NCBI RefSeq assembly: GCF_008124885.1
Contig: NZ_VNHX01000003.1
Coordinates: 62,001-126,000, forward strand
Direction of reading: 5' to 3'
Length of the DNA: 64,000 nucleotides
From: Sphingobacterium allocomposti
GTDB lineage: Bacteria; Bacteroidota; Bacteroidia; Sphingobacteriales; Sphingobacteriaceae
Shown one piece after another: positions 1-9,331 of the stretch. Both the position numbers and the translations under genes were made by a program. Below the pieces are notes generated by a model. The model did no database searches. It was not told where the DNA came from and saw only the letters and a program-made list of their open reading frames with translations. Numbering within the stretch: the stretch's first letter is position 1; the number at the start of each line of letters is the position of its first letter.

Positions 1-2633
1 TTTTAACATTGATCACCTCAGAAAACGGCAGGCAGGCCCGCACGACCGCCCCTTCAATAGCCACAAACAGGTGGGTTCATCTTGCCTTCGTAATTGATGT
101 TCCTGCCAAATCCATGATGGTCTACGCCGACGGCAAACGAATCGGCGGAGCCGACGATACTCCATCAGAGCTGACAACACTATTCGGGCCGCAACCGGCC
201 AACCGGCATCTGTACATAGGCAAGTCCCTGTCGCCCGGATCGCCGAACCTTCACGCTCTAGTGCACGACTTCCGCATCTACCGCGTTCCACTAAGCAGCG
301 GCCAGGTTGCCAGAATCTACTCCAACGCACTAAAGGACATCCACGAAGATCCAGCCGGTATGGGCAAGACCGAGGACGATCTGCCAAAGTACCCATTAAC
401 CAAAGCACAGCTATATAATGCCTACCTGGTTGAGGTGGCTGACGTGGAAGTAGAAACGCAGGTCGGCGAATTGCCACGGCTGCCAAGCTACGTACAAGGA
501 ACCTATCGGGACGGAATGGTCGGCCCAAAAGTGCGTGTGCTCTGGCCGGCACCAACCGACAATGGCGAGGTCCTTCATGTCGGACGTTACACCATTACGG
601 GACGCGTTCCGGGAACGACCCTATCGCCCAGAGCAACCGTAACCGTAAAAGGCTCTAAAAGGACAGCAGCCCCCAAACCGACGTTAGCCGCTTTCGCCCT
701 GCACGACGTGTCCTTAGACTCCGATATGCGCGGCGACGCGACCAAGTTCGTCGAAAACCGCGATAAATTTATCACGACACTCGCACAGACCGATCCCAAT
801 TCATTTCTCTATATGTTCCGACATGCGTTCGGCCAACAACAACCTGAAGGAGCAAAACCGTTGGGCGTATGGGACAGCCAGGACACCAAACTCAGAGGAC
901 ATGCTACCGGCCACTACCTTACCGCCATTGCCCAGGCCTACAGCAGCACCGGATACGATAAGGCGCTCCAGGCGAACTTCGCCGGAAAAATGGAATATAT
1001 GGTAAACACCCTCTATACGTTATCCCGACTATCCGGACAACCGAGAGAAGCGGGCGGCCCCTATGTATCTGACCCGACAGCCGTACCACACGGGCCTGGA
1101 AAGTCAGCCTACGACTCGGATCTTAGCAACGAAGGAATCCGTACCGACTATTGGAACTGGGGCAAGGGCTTCATCAGCGCGTACCCGCCGGACCAGTTTA
1201 TCATGTTAGAACACGGCGCGAAATATGGTGGACAGAAAAACCAAGTATGGGCTCCTTATTATACCCTTCACAAGATCCTGGCCGGTTTGCTGGATGTGTA
1301 CGAGGTAAGCGGAAACCAGAAAGCTCTCACCGTTGCAAAGGACATGGGCGACTGGGTATATGCGCGCTTAAGCAAGCTTCCAACCGAAACACTAATAAAG
1401 ATGTGGAACACTTATATCGCCGGCGAATACGGGGGCATGAACGAGGCGATGGCCCGACTTTATCATATAACAAAGGAGCCAGCCTATCTAAAAACGGCCC
1501 GGTTATTTGATAACGTCGATATGTTCTTCGGCGATTCGACCCGTACCCACGGCCTTGCGAAAAACGTAGACACCTTCCGCGGGCTCCATGCGAACCAGCA
1601 CATACCGCAGATCGTGGGAAGCATCGAAACCTATGCCGTGTCCGGCGACCCTGCATATTATAAGGTGGCCGACAACTTTTGGTATAAAGCTGTAAACGAC
1701 TATATGTATAGTATAGGCGGCGTCGCCGGAGCCCGAAACCCGGCGAACGCAGAATGTTTCATCAGTCAGCCCGCTACACTCTACGAAAATGGCTTTTCTG
1801 CCGGCGGTCAAAATGAAACCTGCGCCACCTACAATATGCTGAAATTAACAAAGAACCTGTTTCTATATGACCAACGGACGGAGCTAATGGATTATTACGA
1901 ACGCGGACTATATAACCACATATTGGCATCCGTAGCGGAAGACAGCCCCGCCAATACGTACCATGTGCCCCTAAGGCCGGGATCCATGAAACAGTTCAGC
2001 AACGCAAACATGACCGGCTTTACCTGTTGCAATGGAACAGCCATAGAAAGCAGCACGAAACTTCAAAGCGCAATTTACTTTAGGAGCACAGACAACAAGA
2101 CCCTATATGTCAATCTTTTTATACCGTCGACGCTGCAATGGACAGAGCGCGCCGTGACGATTCAGCAGACAACCAATTTCCCGAAAGAAGATCGCACACA
2201 ACTGACCGTCAAAGGCTCAGGAAAATTCGATATTAAGGTACGCGTGCCCAGCTGGGCGACAAAAGGATTCTCTGTACGGATAAACGGCAAACTTCAGGAG
2301 CTGCATGCACAGGCCGGCAGCTATGTAACCATCAGCCGGCGATGGAAGGATGGCGATGTTATTTCGTTGGAAATGCCTTTCCAGTTTCACCTACATCCCG
2401 TGATGGACCAACCAAACATAGCTAGCCTGTTCTATGGACCAATTCTTTTGGCAGCACAGGAGGACGAGGCCCGAAAAGACTGGCGCAAAGTAACCCTAGA
2501 CGCAGAAGACATCAGCAAATCCATAGAAGGAGACCCTTCGCGACTGCGGTTTTCCATCGGCGACGTCTTGTTTAAACCGTTCTACGAAACCTACGGTCGC
2601 CATTCGGTATACCTCGATGTCACGCTCAGGTAG
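1..2633 (+). CDS. GH127 beta-L-arabinofuranosidase-like protein (5' truncated)
   Basis: Glycoside hydrolase family 127 (former DUF1680) enzyme, expected to release terminal beta-L-arabinofuranose from plant glycans. The frame is open to the window edge, so the true start lies upstream; a TTG at 9 is only the first possible start inside the window. Modules, numbered from that TTG: a LamG/concanavalin-like segment (about 1-110, with the typical HDFRIYRVPLS edge), a bacterial Ig-like group-4 domain (about 145-215), the GH127 alpha/alpha barrel (about 220-740) and C-terminal beta domains. The Zn/thiol catalytic set of the family is visible: the ETC motif (E603, C605) and the TCC motif (C673, C674), where the first Cys of the pair is the known nucleophile in HypBA1. 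Probably secreted, but the signal peptide is outside the window. The family call is firm; the exact substrate is inferred. Confidence 0.9.
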   Translation, partial: LTLITSENGRQARTTAPSIATNRWVHLAFVIDVPAKSMMVYADGKRIGGADDTPSELTTLFGPQPANRHLYIGKSLSPGSPNLHALVHDFRIYRVPLSSGQVARIYSNALKDIHEDPAGMGKTEDDLPKYPLTKAQLYNAYLVEVADVEVETQVGELPRLPSYVQGTYRDGMVGPKVRVLWPAPTDNGEVLHVGRYTITGRVPGTTLSPRATVTVKGSKRTAAPKPTLAAFALHDVSLDSDMRGDATKFVENRDKFITTLAQTDPNSFLYMFRHAFGQQQPEGAKPLGVWDSQDTKLRGHATGHYLTAIAQAYSSTGYDKALQANFAGKMEYMVNTLYTLSRLSGQPREAGGPYVSDPTAVPHGPGKSAYDSDLSNEGIRTDYWNWGKGFISAYPPDQFIMLEHGAKYGGQKNQVWAPYYTLHKILAGLLDVYEVSGNQKALTVAKDMGDWVYARLSKLPTETLIKMWNTYIAGEYGGMNEAMARLYHITKEPAYLKTARLFDNVDMFFGDSTRTHGLAKNVDTFRGLHANQHIPQIVGSIETYAVSGDPAYYKVADNFWYKAVNDYMYSIGGVAGARNPANAECFISQPATLYENGFSAGGQNETCATYNMLKLTKNLFLYDQRTELMDYYERGLYNHILASVAEDSPANTYHVPLRPGSMKQFSNANMTGFTCCNGTAIESSTKLQSAIYFRSTDNKTLYVNLFIPSTLQWTERAVTIQQTTNFPKEDRTQLTVKGSGKFDIKVRVPSWATKGFSVRINGKLQELHAQAGSYVTISRRWKDGDVISLEMPFQFHLHPVMDQPNIASLFYGPILLAAQEDEARKDWRKVTLDAEDISKSIEGDPSRLRFSIGDVLFKPFYETYGRHSVYLDVTLR

Positions 2634-2664
2634 CCCCGGTTAACAACGACGACCTATACTGCAC

Positions 2665-2714
2665 CTGAAATAGCGGACGGCCCGGGGCATGGCCCGACCC
2701 GTCCGCTATTTCAG
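2665..2714. terminator. Bidirectional hairpin terminator between convergent genes
   Basis: A perfect 16-bp stem (2665-2680 pairing with 2699-2714) with an 18-nt GC-rich loop lies between the GH127 stop and the stop of the convergent YdeI-like gene. It probably ends transcription from both sides. T-runs are short, so the strength is uncertain. Confidence 0.7.
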
Positions 2715-2718
2715 ATTT

Positions 2719-3312
2719 TCAGTCGTCCAGTCCTTTTCCGTCGAGAATTTTCGGAATGTATTTGTCGATTCTGGATTCCCGTGTCGTGGGTTGTTTCGCC
2801 GTAGAAAAATAAAAAAGGTAGGCACGCTGTCTGCCCGGTGTTAACTTTGCGAAAGCCTCCCTTAACATATCGCTTTCATCCAGCCGGCGTTGGAACTCTT
2901 CGGGAACCGTATAGTCCGACGTTTTTTTCAACACCACCGTCTTGCCGGACCTTTCGACGTCTATTGCCTGTCGTATGAAGCTTTCTATGACATACCGTTG
3001 CTCTTCGATCTGGTCAAGAGAGGTGAAACGCAGCTGCCGGGCGGCCTGAACATTTTCGGTCTGCTGAATAAGTATACCTTCCGGGTCGCTTAACAACGCG
3101 CCCTTATGGAAGAGCAAAGCACAATAGGCCTTAAAATCGTGTATCAAAACCACGTTCTTTCCGTTAAAGGTATAGCACGGATGCATCCATTTATAATCTT
3201 CGCGGAGCTCTTCTATACCGGCAACGATGTCACGCAACAGTGACATCTCTTTCTGCCATCTTCCAGCCTTGTGCAGAAATTCATCCACACGGGGGTCTGC
3301 CATTACATGCAT
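2719..3312 (-). CDS. YdeI/OmpD-associated family protein (DUF1801 plus OmdA domain)
   Basis: Cytosolic protein of 197 residues. The N-terminal half is DUF1801-like (motifs KWMHPCYTFNGKNVVLIHDFK and LLFHKGALL). The C-terminal half resembles the OmdA/YdeI domain (VPEEFQRRLDESDMLREAFAKLTPGRQRAYLFYF and a basic ESRIDKYIPKIL tail). The biochemical role of the family is unknown. The start could be the ATG at 3312 or the in-frame ATG at 3303; neither has a clear ribosome binding site, and the AT-rich DNA just upstream is a plausible promoter. It is monocistronic and convergent with the GH127 gene. Confidence 0.85.
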   Translation of the reverse strand: MHVMADPRVDEFLHKAGRWQKEMSLLRDIVAGIEELREDYKWMHPCYTFNGKNVVLIHDFKAYCALLFHKGALLSDPEGILIQQTENVQAARQLRFTSLDQIEEQRYVIESFIRQAIDVERSGKTVVLKKTSDYTVPEEFQRRLDESDMLREAFAKLTPGRQRAYLFYFSTAKQPTTRESRIDKYIPKILDGKGLDD

Positions 3313-3858
3313 ATCTATATATTGTATAATATTATATTATCTACCATAATTTCCGGCCAACACCTCCTCCTGGTCATGGATCGGCTATCTGTACGCTATC
3401 GTCCATACACGCTTCACCAAACTTCCTACCGGCATCGACGATCGCTACGATCTGACAGACCGGTAGCTCATTATGCCTGACGAAGCGACAACCGCACGTG
3501 TCCCGGGATACGCAATTTACAGACATATTTTGGCAAGATCGACAGTCCTGCCACCCTGCCATGGCAGGGCAAATGTTAAAAAACATTAAAAGTAGCCATC
3601 GTGGCAGTGGAACAACGATGTCTTTGCACGAAACTCAATAAAACACACAAATATCTAACACACAATGATTTATCATGTAACAAGTAAGATACATTTCCTT
3701 TAAGAAAAATATTTTTAAGACAAGATGCTAAAAAAAATAGCAGGATTACGGCATGAAATTTGGAAAACCACCAATTGTAAAAAAAGTATTACAATTGTAT
3801 TTGTGCGTATCCATCTTTAAAGTGATTAATTAAAAATATTATCTGAAAGCTATTCTTT
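3313..3858. other. Intergenic region with two palindromes
   Basis: 546 bp between divergent genes. No convincing ORF was found. It holds an AT-rich stretch next to the YdeI start, a perfect 16-nt palindrome at 3554-3569, and a 9-bp inverted repeat (3772-3780 with 3789-3797, 8-nt loop) about 60 bp before the glycosyltransferase. Either could be an operator, but nothing more can be said from sequence alone. Confidence 0.5.
3772..3797 (+). promoter_or_regulatory. 9-bp inverted repeat upstream of glycosyltransferase
   Basis: The arms CAATTGTAA and TTACAATTG flank an 8-nt A-rich spacer 62 bp before the GT2 start. The position and symmetry fit a repressor or activator site, or a weak hairpin. The function is inferred only. 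Confidence 0.3.
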
Positions 3859-5319
3859 ATGAGTTACATGGAAAAAACCCCAACGTTAGGCTTCAAAAAC
3901 CGTTATTTATTTGAGCCGTCCCCATCGACAATGCACAAGCCATCGATGATGCAAAAAGAAGACTTCAACCCAATCAAAAAGGGCAGATTCGGTATTTGGG
4001 AATACGTCGTATTAAGCGCGACATTTCTTCTACTCTTCAGTTCCGTCTATGCGGTGTACCTCTTACAGCCCCAGTTCGAGGAACTTCATTTAGAAAGGAT
4101 GAACACGCCTCTCGGAATCTTTATTATAGGCCTCGGTCTTTTCCTTCTGGCAGTTAAATTAAGTTTCCTGCTGTATCTATTCGTTCTTTATCTACGCTAC
4201 AAGCCCGTTGCTTCGGTAACCGACGAGGAGCTACCGACCTGTACGGTTATTGTCCCTGCCTACAATGAAGGGCAGCTGGTTTATCAGACACTACACAGCT
4301 TGGCGAATAGTGACTACCCGCATGATAAGATGCAGATCATTGCAATTGACGACGGAAGCAAGGACGACACGTGGACATGGATACAGAAGGCGAAAGCAGA
4401 GCTTGGCGAACGGGTTATCATCTGCCAACAGCCCGTAAATAAAGGTAAACGTCACGCATTGTATCGAGGCTTTCACCTCGGCACCGGCGAAATTTTTGTC
4501 ACGGTAGACAGCGATTCCGTGGTCAAAAAAGACACCTTACGCAACATGACCAGCCCCTTCGTTGTCAACGAGAAATGTGGGGCCGTAGCCGGTAATGTCC
4601 GAGTGTTAAACAACGAGAAAGCGCTGATTCCGCGTATGCTGAATGTAAGCTTTGTATTTAGTTTCGAATTTGTGAGATCTGCGCAGAGCATGTTAGGATC
4701 GGTTCTCTGTACGCCGGGGGCGCTGTCTGCCTACCGCAAGGAGGCCGTGATGGCTTGCCTCCCCGACTGGATTAACCAGACTTTCATGGGGCAACCTTCT
4801 GATATCGGCGAAGATAGGGCCATGACAAATATGATCCTGAAACAGGGTTATCATGTGCAGTTTCAGGAAAATGCCTACGTGTACACCAATATCCCGAAAC
4901 GCTATAAAAACCTCTACAAGATGTTCATCCGCTGGGAGAGAAGCAATGTGCGCGAGAACATCATGATGAGTAAATTCGCGTTTACGGATTTCCGTGAAGG
5001 ATCGAAAGTAGGACCAAGGATCTTATTGACCATGCAGTGGCTAAAATTAGCTTTATCGTACCCGCTGATTCTCCTGATGCTGTGGTTTATCCTTAACTAT
5101 CCGATCCTATTTTTGAGCTCGACGTTCCTGAGTATTCTGGTATTCTCAAGCGTGCAGGCTTTCTTTTTCGCCAAGCGCAACAACAATGTACCCGAATCGT
5201 TCTGGGCATATACCTATAGTATATTCTATGCATTTACATTGTTTTGGATTACTCCCTATGCAATTGCAACGGCCAGGAGACGCGGCTGGCTGACCCGTGA
5301 CTTGGCTATCAAGAAGTAA
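3859..5319 (+). CDS. Membrane glycosyltransferase family 2 (hyaluronan synthase/NodC-like)
   Basis: Processive inverting polysaccharide synthase of 486 residues, predicted to polymerise a sugar nucleotide (perhaps UDP-GlcNAc) and export the chain. Two N-terminal membrane segments (about 48-70 and 88-113) precede the GT-A domain. The nucleotide-binding DDGS is at 164-167, the metal-binding DSD at 217-219, the catalytic GEDR at 317-320 and the acceptor-site RW at 358-359. Hydrophobic segments between about 394 and 470 complete the pore. GEDR plus RW is the arrangement of NodC/HasA-type enzymes and argues against a simple transferase. There is no obvious operon partner: a terminator follows directly. 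The product sugar cannot be told from the sequence. Confidence 0.88.
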   Translation: MSYMEKTPTLGFKNRYLFEPSPSTMHKPSMMQKEDFNPIKKGRFGIWEYVVLSATFLLLFSSVYAVYLLQPQFEELHLERMNTPLGIFIIGLGLFLLAVKLSFLLYLFVLYLRYKPVASVTDEELPTCTVIVPAYNEGQLVYQTLHSLANSDYPHDKMQIIAIDDGSKDDTWTWIQKAKAELGERVIICQQPVNKGKRHALYRGFHLGTGEIFVTVDSDSVVKKDTLRNMTSPFVVNEKCGAVAGNVRVLNNEKALIPRMLNVSFVFSFEFVRSAQSMLGSVLCTPGALSAYRKEAVMACLPDWINQTFMGQPSDIGEDRAMTNMILKQGYHVQFQENAYVYTNIPKRYKNLYKMFIRWERSNVRENIMMSKFAFTDFREGSKVGPRILLTMQWLKLALSYPLILLMLWFILNYPILFLSSTFLSILVFSSVQAFFFAKRNNNVPESFWAYTYSIFYAFTLFWITPYAIATARRRGWLTRDLAIKK

Positions 5320-5340
5320 TTAGCTTTCAGACAACAGGGA

Positions 5341-5376
5341 AAAGGCTCGCTCCGGTAATGGGGCGAGCCTTTCCTA
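5341..5376 (+). terminator. Intrinsic terminator after GT2 gene
   Basis: A perfect 10-bp stem (5341-5350 with 5363-5372) with a 12-nt loop, starting 21 nt after the stop codon, followed by a short pyrimidine run. Confidence 0.75.
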
Positions 5377-5401
5377 TTAACGAGTTGCAGTTAATAGCTA
5401 T

Positions 5402-5499
5402 TGGCAGATGGCAAATGGCAGATGGCAGATGGCTAATGGCTAATGGCAAATGGCTGATAGCAGATAGCAGATAGCAGATGGCGAATGGCAGATGGCTAT
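5402..5499. repeat. Degenerate 7-bp tandem array, consensus TGGCAGA (block 1)
   Basis: About 14 consecutive heptamers of the form TGGCAGA, TGGCAAA, TGGCTAA or TAGCAGA in strict 7-bp register. There is no coding signal. It is followed by a spacer (GCTATAAGCTGTAAAG type) that recurs after block 2. Confidence 0.85.
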
Positions 5500-5545
5500 A
5501 AGCTGTAAAGGTGTTAATCTGTAAAGTCGTAAAGCGAGAGGTTAA

Positions 5546-5608
5546 TAGCGGATGGCGAATGGCAGATGGCGAATGGCAGATGGCAGATAGCAGATAGCAG
5601 ATGGCTAT
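5546..5608. repeat. Degenerate 7-bp tandem array, consensus TGGCAGA (block 2)
   Basis: Nine more heptamers of the same family as block 1, ending in the same GGCTATAAG(C)CGTAAAG tail. The blocks are probably a duplicated array separated by a non-repeat spacer. Confidence 0.85.
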
Positions 5609-5683
5609 AAGCCGTAAAGTCGTTGATTCGTAAAGATGTAAAGGCCCGAACTCCTACGATGAACCGAAAATTACCTCATACCT

Positions 5684-5781
5684 AGTTTCTAACTACTCAA
5701 ATCTCACTACTCAAATCTAATTTCTAACTTCTCAATACTCAAATCTCACGTCTAATATCTGACTTCTAACTTCTCACTTCT
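5684..5781. repeat. Second, unrelated 7-bp array (NNNNTCT type)
   Basis: About 14 heptamers ending in TCT or ACT (AACTTCT, CAAATCT, CACTTCT, AATTTCT) in unbroken 7-bp register. The sequence differs from the TGGCAGA arrays beside it but the unit length is the same. Confidence 0.8.
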
Positions 5782-5786
5782 CCATC

Positions 5787-5830
5787 TGAGCACTTCGACA
5801 GGCTCAGTACAGGCCCGTCGAAGCCCAAGA
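5787..5830. repeat. TTCGACA-type interspersed palindromic repeat (short copy)
   Basis: Contains ACTTCGACAGGCTCAGTAC followed by GTCGAAG, so the ends pair as a hairpin. It is related to the longer copies at 42020-42120 and 42348-42450. Such TTCGACA...TGTCGAA units are common extragenic repeats in Bacteroidota genomes (general knowledge, not checked here). Confidence 0.6.
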
Positions 5831-5890
5831 TGGCACATTGCCCATACCCGTAGTTCCGCACGATCTGATCTATCGCGATACCTCTCTCCC

Positions 5891-8035
5891 CTACACGGCT
5901 ATATGCGCTGTAAGCGGTTCACGATCCCAGTTCCGGTGTTTCGCCAATGCATCGGCGATGTCGGCTGGATCTCCATTCAGAAAGATCGCCTCATCGCCGT
6001 CGAAATCCTTCGCCGCAGACAGCTGCCACAGCTCTTGTGCTTCGTCGTCAAAGGCCACTGCTTTACAGTGTTTCAATGCCTCGTTTATAAACTTGATGAT
6101 CTTACCTTCTGCTTTCAACGCTTCGATGCTTGCCTTTCCTCCCGGAATATATACCGCATCATATAAAACACTCTCTGTGGTCATCAGCGCTGCATCTACC
6201 GGGTGGTTCATCTGCTTATCGCAGCGTACCGTTCCGCCATGAGGTGCAATTAGGTGCATGACTACTCCCCTTTTTGTCAGGTAGCTCTGCATTTTCTCGA
6301 ACTTATCCATATTGAAGCCGGCAGCAACGAGTACAGCTACCTTTCGAGCCTCGATGCCTGCTGATAGGCGATAGCCCTGACTTAGCGCTTCCGATTTATC
6401 AAGGTAGTTTTTGGCGGGCACAGGTTCATACTTCAGCGGATCGGCGTCGGCACCAATATTTTGGTTGACCGGCTTTTCAATCGAATTGGGGATGTCCAGC
6501 CCCAGCCGCATTGCAACTTCCTGTGCCAGCTCCGCGTTAATCTGCGCTAGCAGCCAAAGCATACGTTGCTTTATATGATCATGGACACATTTGCCCAGCT
6601 CGAATGCGTAGGCGTTTATCATATGCCTTTTCTCCCAGCTTGTTAAACTGCGGAAAAACAGAGCAGGCTGAGAAAAATGGTCACTGAAGCTCGTGCTGCG
6701 GTCGCGTATTTTCTTTCCATCGATACGCTCTTCGTACGAGGTGAATCCGCCCTCAGCCATTTTTGCGAGGTACGGGCAACCACCTCCCAACGTATTCGGA
6801 AAATAGGAAGCTTTTCCTTTGTCTATTGTCATCCGCATCTGGGCATCCCGTTGGTTGTTATAAACCGGATTTAGCGGCCTATTGATCGGAATCTCGTGGA
6901 AATTGGGTCCGCCGAGACGGGAGAGCTGCGTATCGGTATACGAGAAAAGCCGTCCTTGCAGCAGCGGGTCGTTAGTGAAGTCAATGCCGGGGACAATATG
7001 GCCGGGATGAAAAGCCACCTGTTCGGTTTCGGCAAAAAAGTTGTCGGGATTGCGGTTTAGCACCAAACGTCCCACCGTCCTTACAGGAACAAGTTCTTCG
7101 GGCAGGAACTTCGTTGCATCCAGCAAGTCAAACTCATACTTGTGTTCATCGGCTTCGGGAATAATCTGCAGTCCTAGTTCCCATTCTGGATAATGTCCAG
7201 CCTCAATCGCGTCCCATAGGTCGCGGCGATGGAAATCGGGATCAGCCCCATTGATCTTCACCGCCTCGTCCCACGTCACGGAGTGAACCCCCAGCTTGGG
7301 CTTCCAATGAAACTTAACAAAGTGCGCCTCTCCCTGGGCATTCACCAGCCGGAATGTGTGTATACCAAATCCCTCCATCATACGGTAGCTGCGCGGTATG
7401 GCCCTGTCGCTCATTGCCCACATGTGGTTATGCAAGGCTTCGGGAGCCAACGAAATAAAGTCGTAAAACGTGTCGTGAGCAGACGCAGCCTGCGGTATCT
7501 CCCGGTCAGGCTCCGGCTTGACCGCATGAATGATATCGGGAAACTTCATCGCATCCTGTATAAAAAATACGGGCGTATTGTTCCCTACCAAGTCAAACAC
7601 ACCTTCCTCGGTGTAAAACTTCACCGCAAATCCACGAATATCCCGTGCCAGATCTGCCGATCCGCGGCTCCCCGCGACTGTGGAAAACCGGACGAACACC
7701 GGCGTTATCCGCGACGTGTCCGTTAAGAAACCGGCGCGGGTGTACCGGCTTAGATCCTCATACAGCTCGAAGAATCCGTGAGCTGCACTACCTCTCGCAT
7801 GGACGATTCGCTCAGGAATCCGCTCATGGTCAAAATGCGTGATTTTCTCCCGAAGAATAAAATCTTCAAGTAGGGTTGCTCCACGTTCGCCGGACTTAAG
7901 AGAATTGGCATCATCGTTGATTTTCACGCCCTGATTGGTCGTCATGTTCTTACCGTCGCCAGAGCTGACGTACTGCTGCAGGTCCTCCGTCTTCGCATTT
8001 GTGGCGGACTTGCCGGCTGTTGGTTCGTTTTTCAT
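5891..8035 (-). CDS. katE: Large-subunit (clade II) catalase HPII with C-terminal DJ-1/PfpI-like domain
   Basis: Haem catalase of 714 residues that disproportionates hydrogen peroxide in the cytoplasm. The catalytic His is in [11 protein letters not shown] (H79), the distal Asn in [18 protein letters not shown], and the proximal haem-ligand Tyr in RLFSYTDTQ (Y366). The extra C-terminal flavodoxin/DJ-1-like domain (about 565-714, [11 protein letters not shown]) marks the large-subunit class, and the length is near that of E. coli KatE. The N-terminal 45 residues are polar and variable, as usual. The chosen ATG gives the full extension; no strong Shine-Dalgarno is visible. It is monocistronic, and the heptamer arrays lie beyond its 3' end. 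Confidence 0.97.
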   Translation of the reverse strand: MKNEPTAGKSATNAKTEDLQQYVSSGDGKNMTTNQGVKINDDANSLKSGERGATLLEDFILREKITHFDHERIPERIVHARGSAAHGFFELYEDLSRYTRAGFLTDTSRITPVFVRFSTVAGSRGSADLARDIRGFAVKFYTEEGVFDLVGNNTPVFFIQDAMKFPDIIHAVKPEPDREIPQAASAHDTFYDFISLAPEALHNHMWAMSDRAIPRSYRMMEGFGIHTFRLVNAQGEAHFVKFHWKPKLGVHSVTWDEAVKINGADPDFHRRDLWDAIEAGHYPEWELGLQIIPEADEHKYEFDLLDATKFLPEELVPVRTVGRLVLNRNPDNFFAETEQVAFHPGHIVPGIDFTNDPLLQGRLFSYTDTQLSRLGGPNFHEIPINRPLNPVYNNQRDAQMRMTIDKGKASYFPNTLGGGCPYLAKMAEGGFTSYEERIDGKKIRDRSTSFSDHFSQPALFFRSLTSWEKRHMINAYAFELGKCVHDHIKQRMLWLLAQINAELAQEVAMRLGLDIPNSIEKPVNQNIGADADPLKYEPVPAKNYLDKSEALSQGYRLSAGIEARKVAVLVAAGFNMDKFEKMQSYLTKRGVVMHLIAPHGGTVRCDKQMNHPVDAALMTTESVLYDAVYIPGGKASIEALKAEGKIIKFINEALKHCKAVAFDDEAQELWQLSAAKDFDGDEAIFLNGDPADIADALAKHRNWDREPLTAHIAV

Positions 8036-8468
8036 GTTAGCTATGTTTTATTAAGGATAAAAAATATGCTATGTTCCAGTAGTATAACCCGTTTACTTCC
8101 GAAACGTTTTATATAATTTACCTTTAACTTGCCAAACTTTACGTCCCAGCATGCAGCTCCACGGAAATACTAAAAAAAGTGAAATATTTTTTTATTCAAA
8201 TCTTGGAGAATTTAAAATTATTTTATAGCTTTAAGTGCGTCAAAAATGATCCACCAATAGTGGAGTAAATCTAGTAGGAATTCCCCGTCGTGAGATAGGG
8301 AATTTTTTTTATCAAAGAAGTGTGTCGGCCGAAGGCCGCTGTGAACCAAACCAATCTATCCAGGAAATGCGAATTGGTGTCAATATTTAGCCGGGACCCT
8401 TATGGCGCGATAAGCTTTACGGTTTCACGAATCAACCACTTTACATCTCTACCATATCTGCATACTCG
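8036..8468. other. Intergenic region with an orphan + strand terminator
   Basis: 433 bp upstream of katE. It includes an AT-rich stretch near katE (likely its promoter), an intrinsic-terminator shape at 8279-8310 and otherwise no recognisable content. No ORF looks real. Confidence 0.5.
8279..8310 (+). terminator. Orphan intrinsic terminator
   Basis: A 7-bp stem (AATTCCC at 8279-8285 with GGGAATT at 8298-8304) followed by an 8-T run reads as a + strand terminator. No + strand gene lies upstream of it for nearly 3 kb, so it would end only an unannotated transcript or be a relic. Confidence 0.55.
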
Positions 8469-9320
8469 CTACTTACTCCACTCACGATTTAAATACTGCA
8501 GAATACCCATTACATCGTCGGCACCATAACCGGCCTTGCTGGCAGCGGAGAAGGTCGACAATAATGTATCTCCAATCGGAAAATCGGCTCCTGCATCTTT
8601 TGCCAGACGAAGATCCTTGAGCATCAGGTCTAGCGAAAATGCCGGTTCAAACCGGTTAGTAAGCAGCATCGGTGTCTTTACGCGCGTTGCGCCGCTTCCG
8701 CTGGCACTTCCATTGACGATATCGAGCATGGTCTCCCTATCGATACCAAGTTTATCGGAGAAGAGCACCATCTCAGCCAGGCCCTGATAGATGGTCGCCA
8801 GAAAGTAGTTTATGGCAATTTTAGCCGCCAGCCCCTTCCCTTGTTCGCCCAGATGCTTGATGGTTTTACCCATCGTTTTCAGGTACGGCAAGGCCCTCTG
8901 GAAGTCCGGCTGTTGGCCGCCAACCATAATAATGAGCGTTCCCTCAGCCGCAGGTACCGTGCTCCCCGCCACAGGCGCATCAAGGAATGATGCTCCCTTC
9001 ACAGAAAGCGCGTGGCTGATCGCCACAGACGCCTCTCTGGAGATAGTGCTCATATCAACAAACAGCTTTCCGACCAGCTCCAGCTGCAAAATCGCTTCAT
9101 ATACTTCTTTCACCGCCCGGTCGTCGGTCAGCATCGTAAAAATCACGTCGCTGTGGTGTACCAGCTCGGCGATTGTTGTACAGACAGTGGTTGTCACCTC
9201 AAACCCCGCAGATTTTGAGGGTGTCCTGTTATACACAGAAAGATGAAAGCCTGCCCGCTCCAAGTTCTTTGCCATGGGGTAGCCCATGTTTCCAAGACCT
9301 ATAAATCCTATTTTCTCCAT
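8469..9320 (-). CDS. NAD(P)-dependent beta-hydroxyacid dehydrogenase (3-hydroxyisobutyrate dehydrogenase family)
   Basis: 283 residues with the two-domain fold of the family. The N-terminal Rossmann domain carries GLGNMG (8-13), the substrate loop DAPVAGS lies at 114-120, and the catalytic Lys is K167 in GLAAKIAINYFLA with N171 beside it. The C-terminal helical domain completes the active site. Family members reduce or oxidise short beta-hydroxyacids (hydroxyisobutyrate, tartronate semialdehyde, succinic semialdehyde/glyoxylate); the substrate cannot be fixed here. It starts 11 bp after the stop of the aldo/keto reductase on the same strand, so the two probably form an oxidoreductase operon. 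Confidence 0.92.
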   Translation of the reverse strand: MEKIGFIGLGNMGYPMAKNLERAGFHLSVYNRTPSKSAGFEVTTTVCTTIAELVHHSDVIFTMLTDDRAVKEVYEAILQLELVGKLFVDMSTISREASVAISHALSVKGASFLDAPVAGSTVPAAEGTLIIMVGGQQPDFQRALPYLKTMGKTIKHLGEQGKGLAAKIAINYFLATIYQGLAEMVLFSDKLGIDRETMLDIVNGSASGSGATRVKTPMLLTNRFEPAFSLDLMLKDLRLAKDAGADFPIGDTLLSTFSAASKAGYGADDVMGILQYLNREWSK

Positions 9321-9331
9321 ATACTAAAATA

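Noticed and set aside
3374..3586. Cys-rich 70-residue minus frame upstream of the GT2 gene
   Set aside because: Reads across the CCCTGCC palindrome and has no family character.
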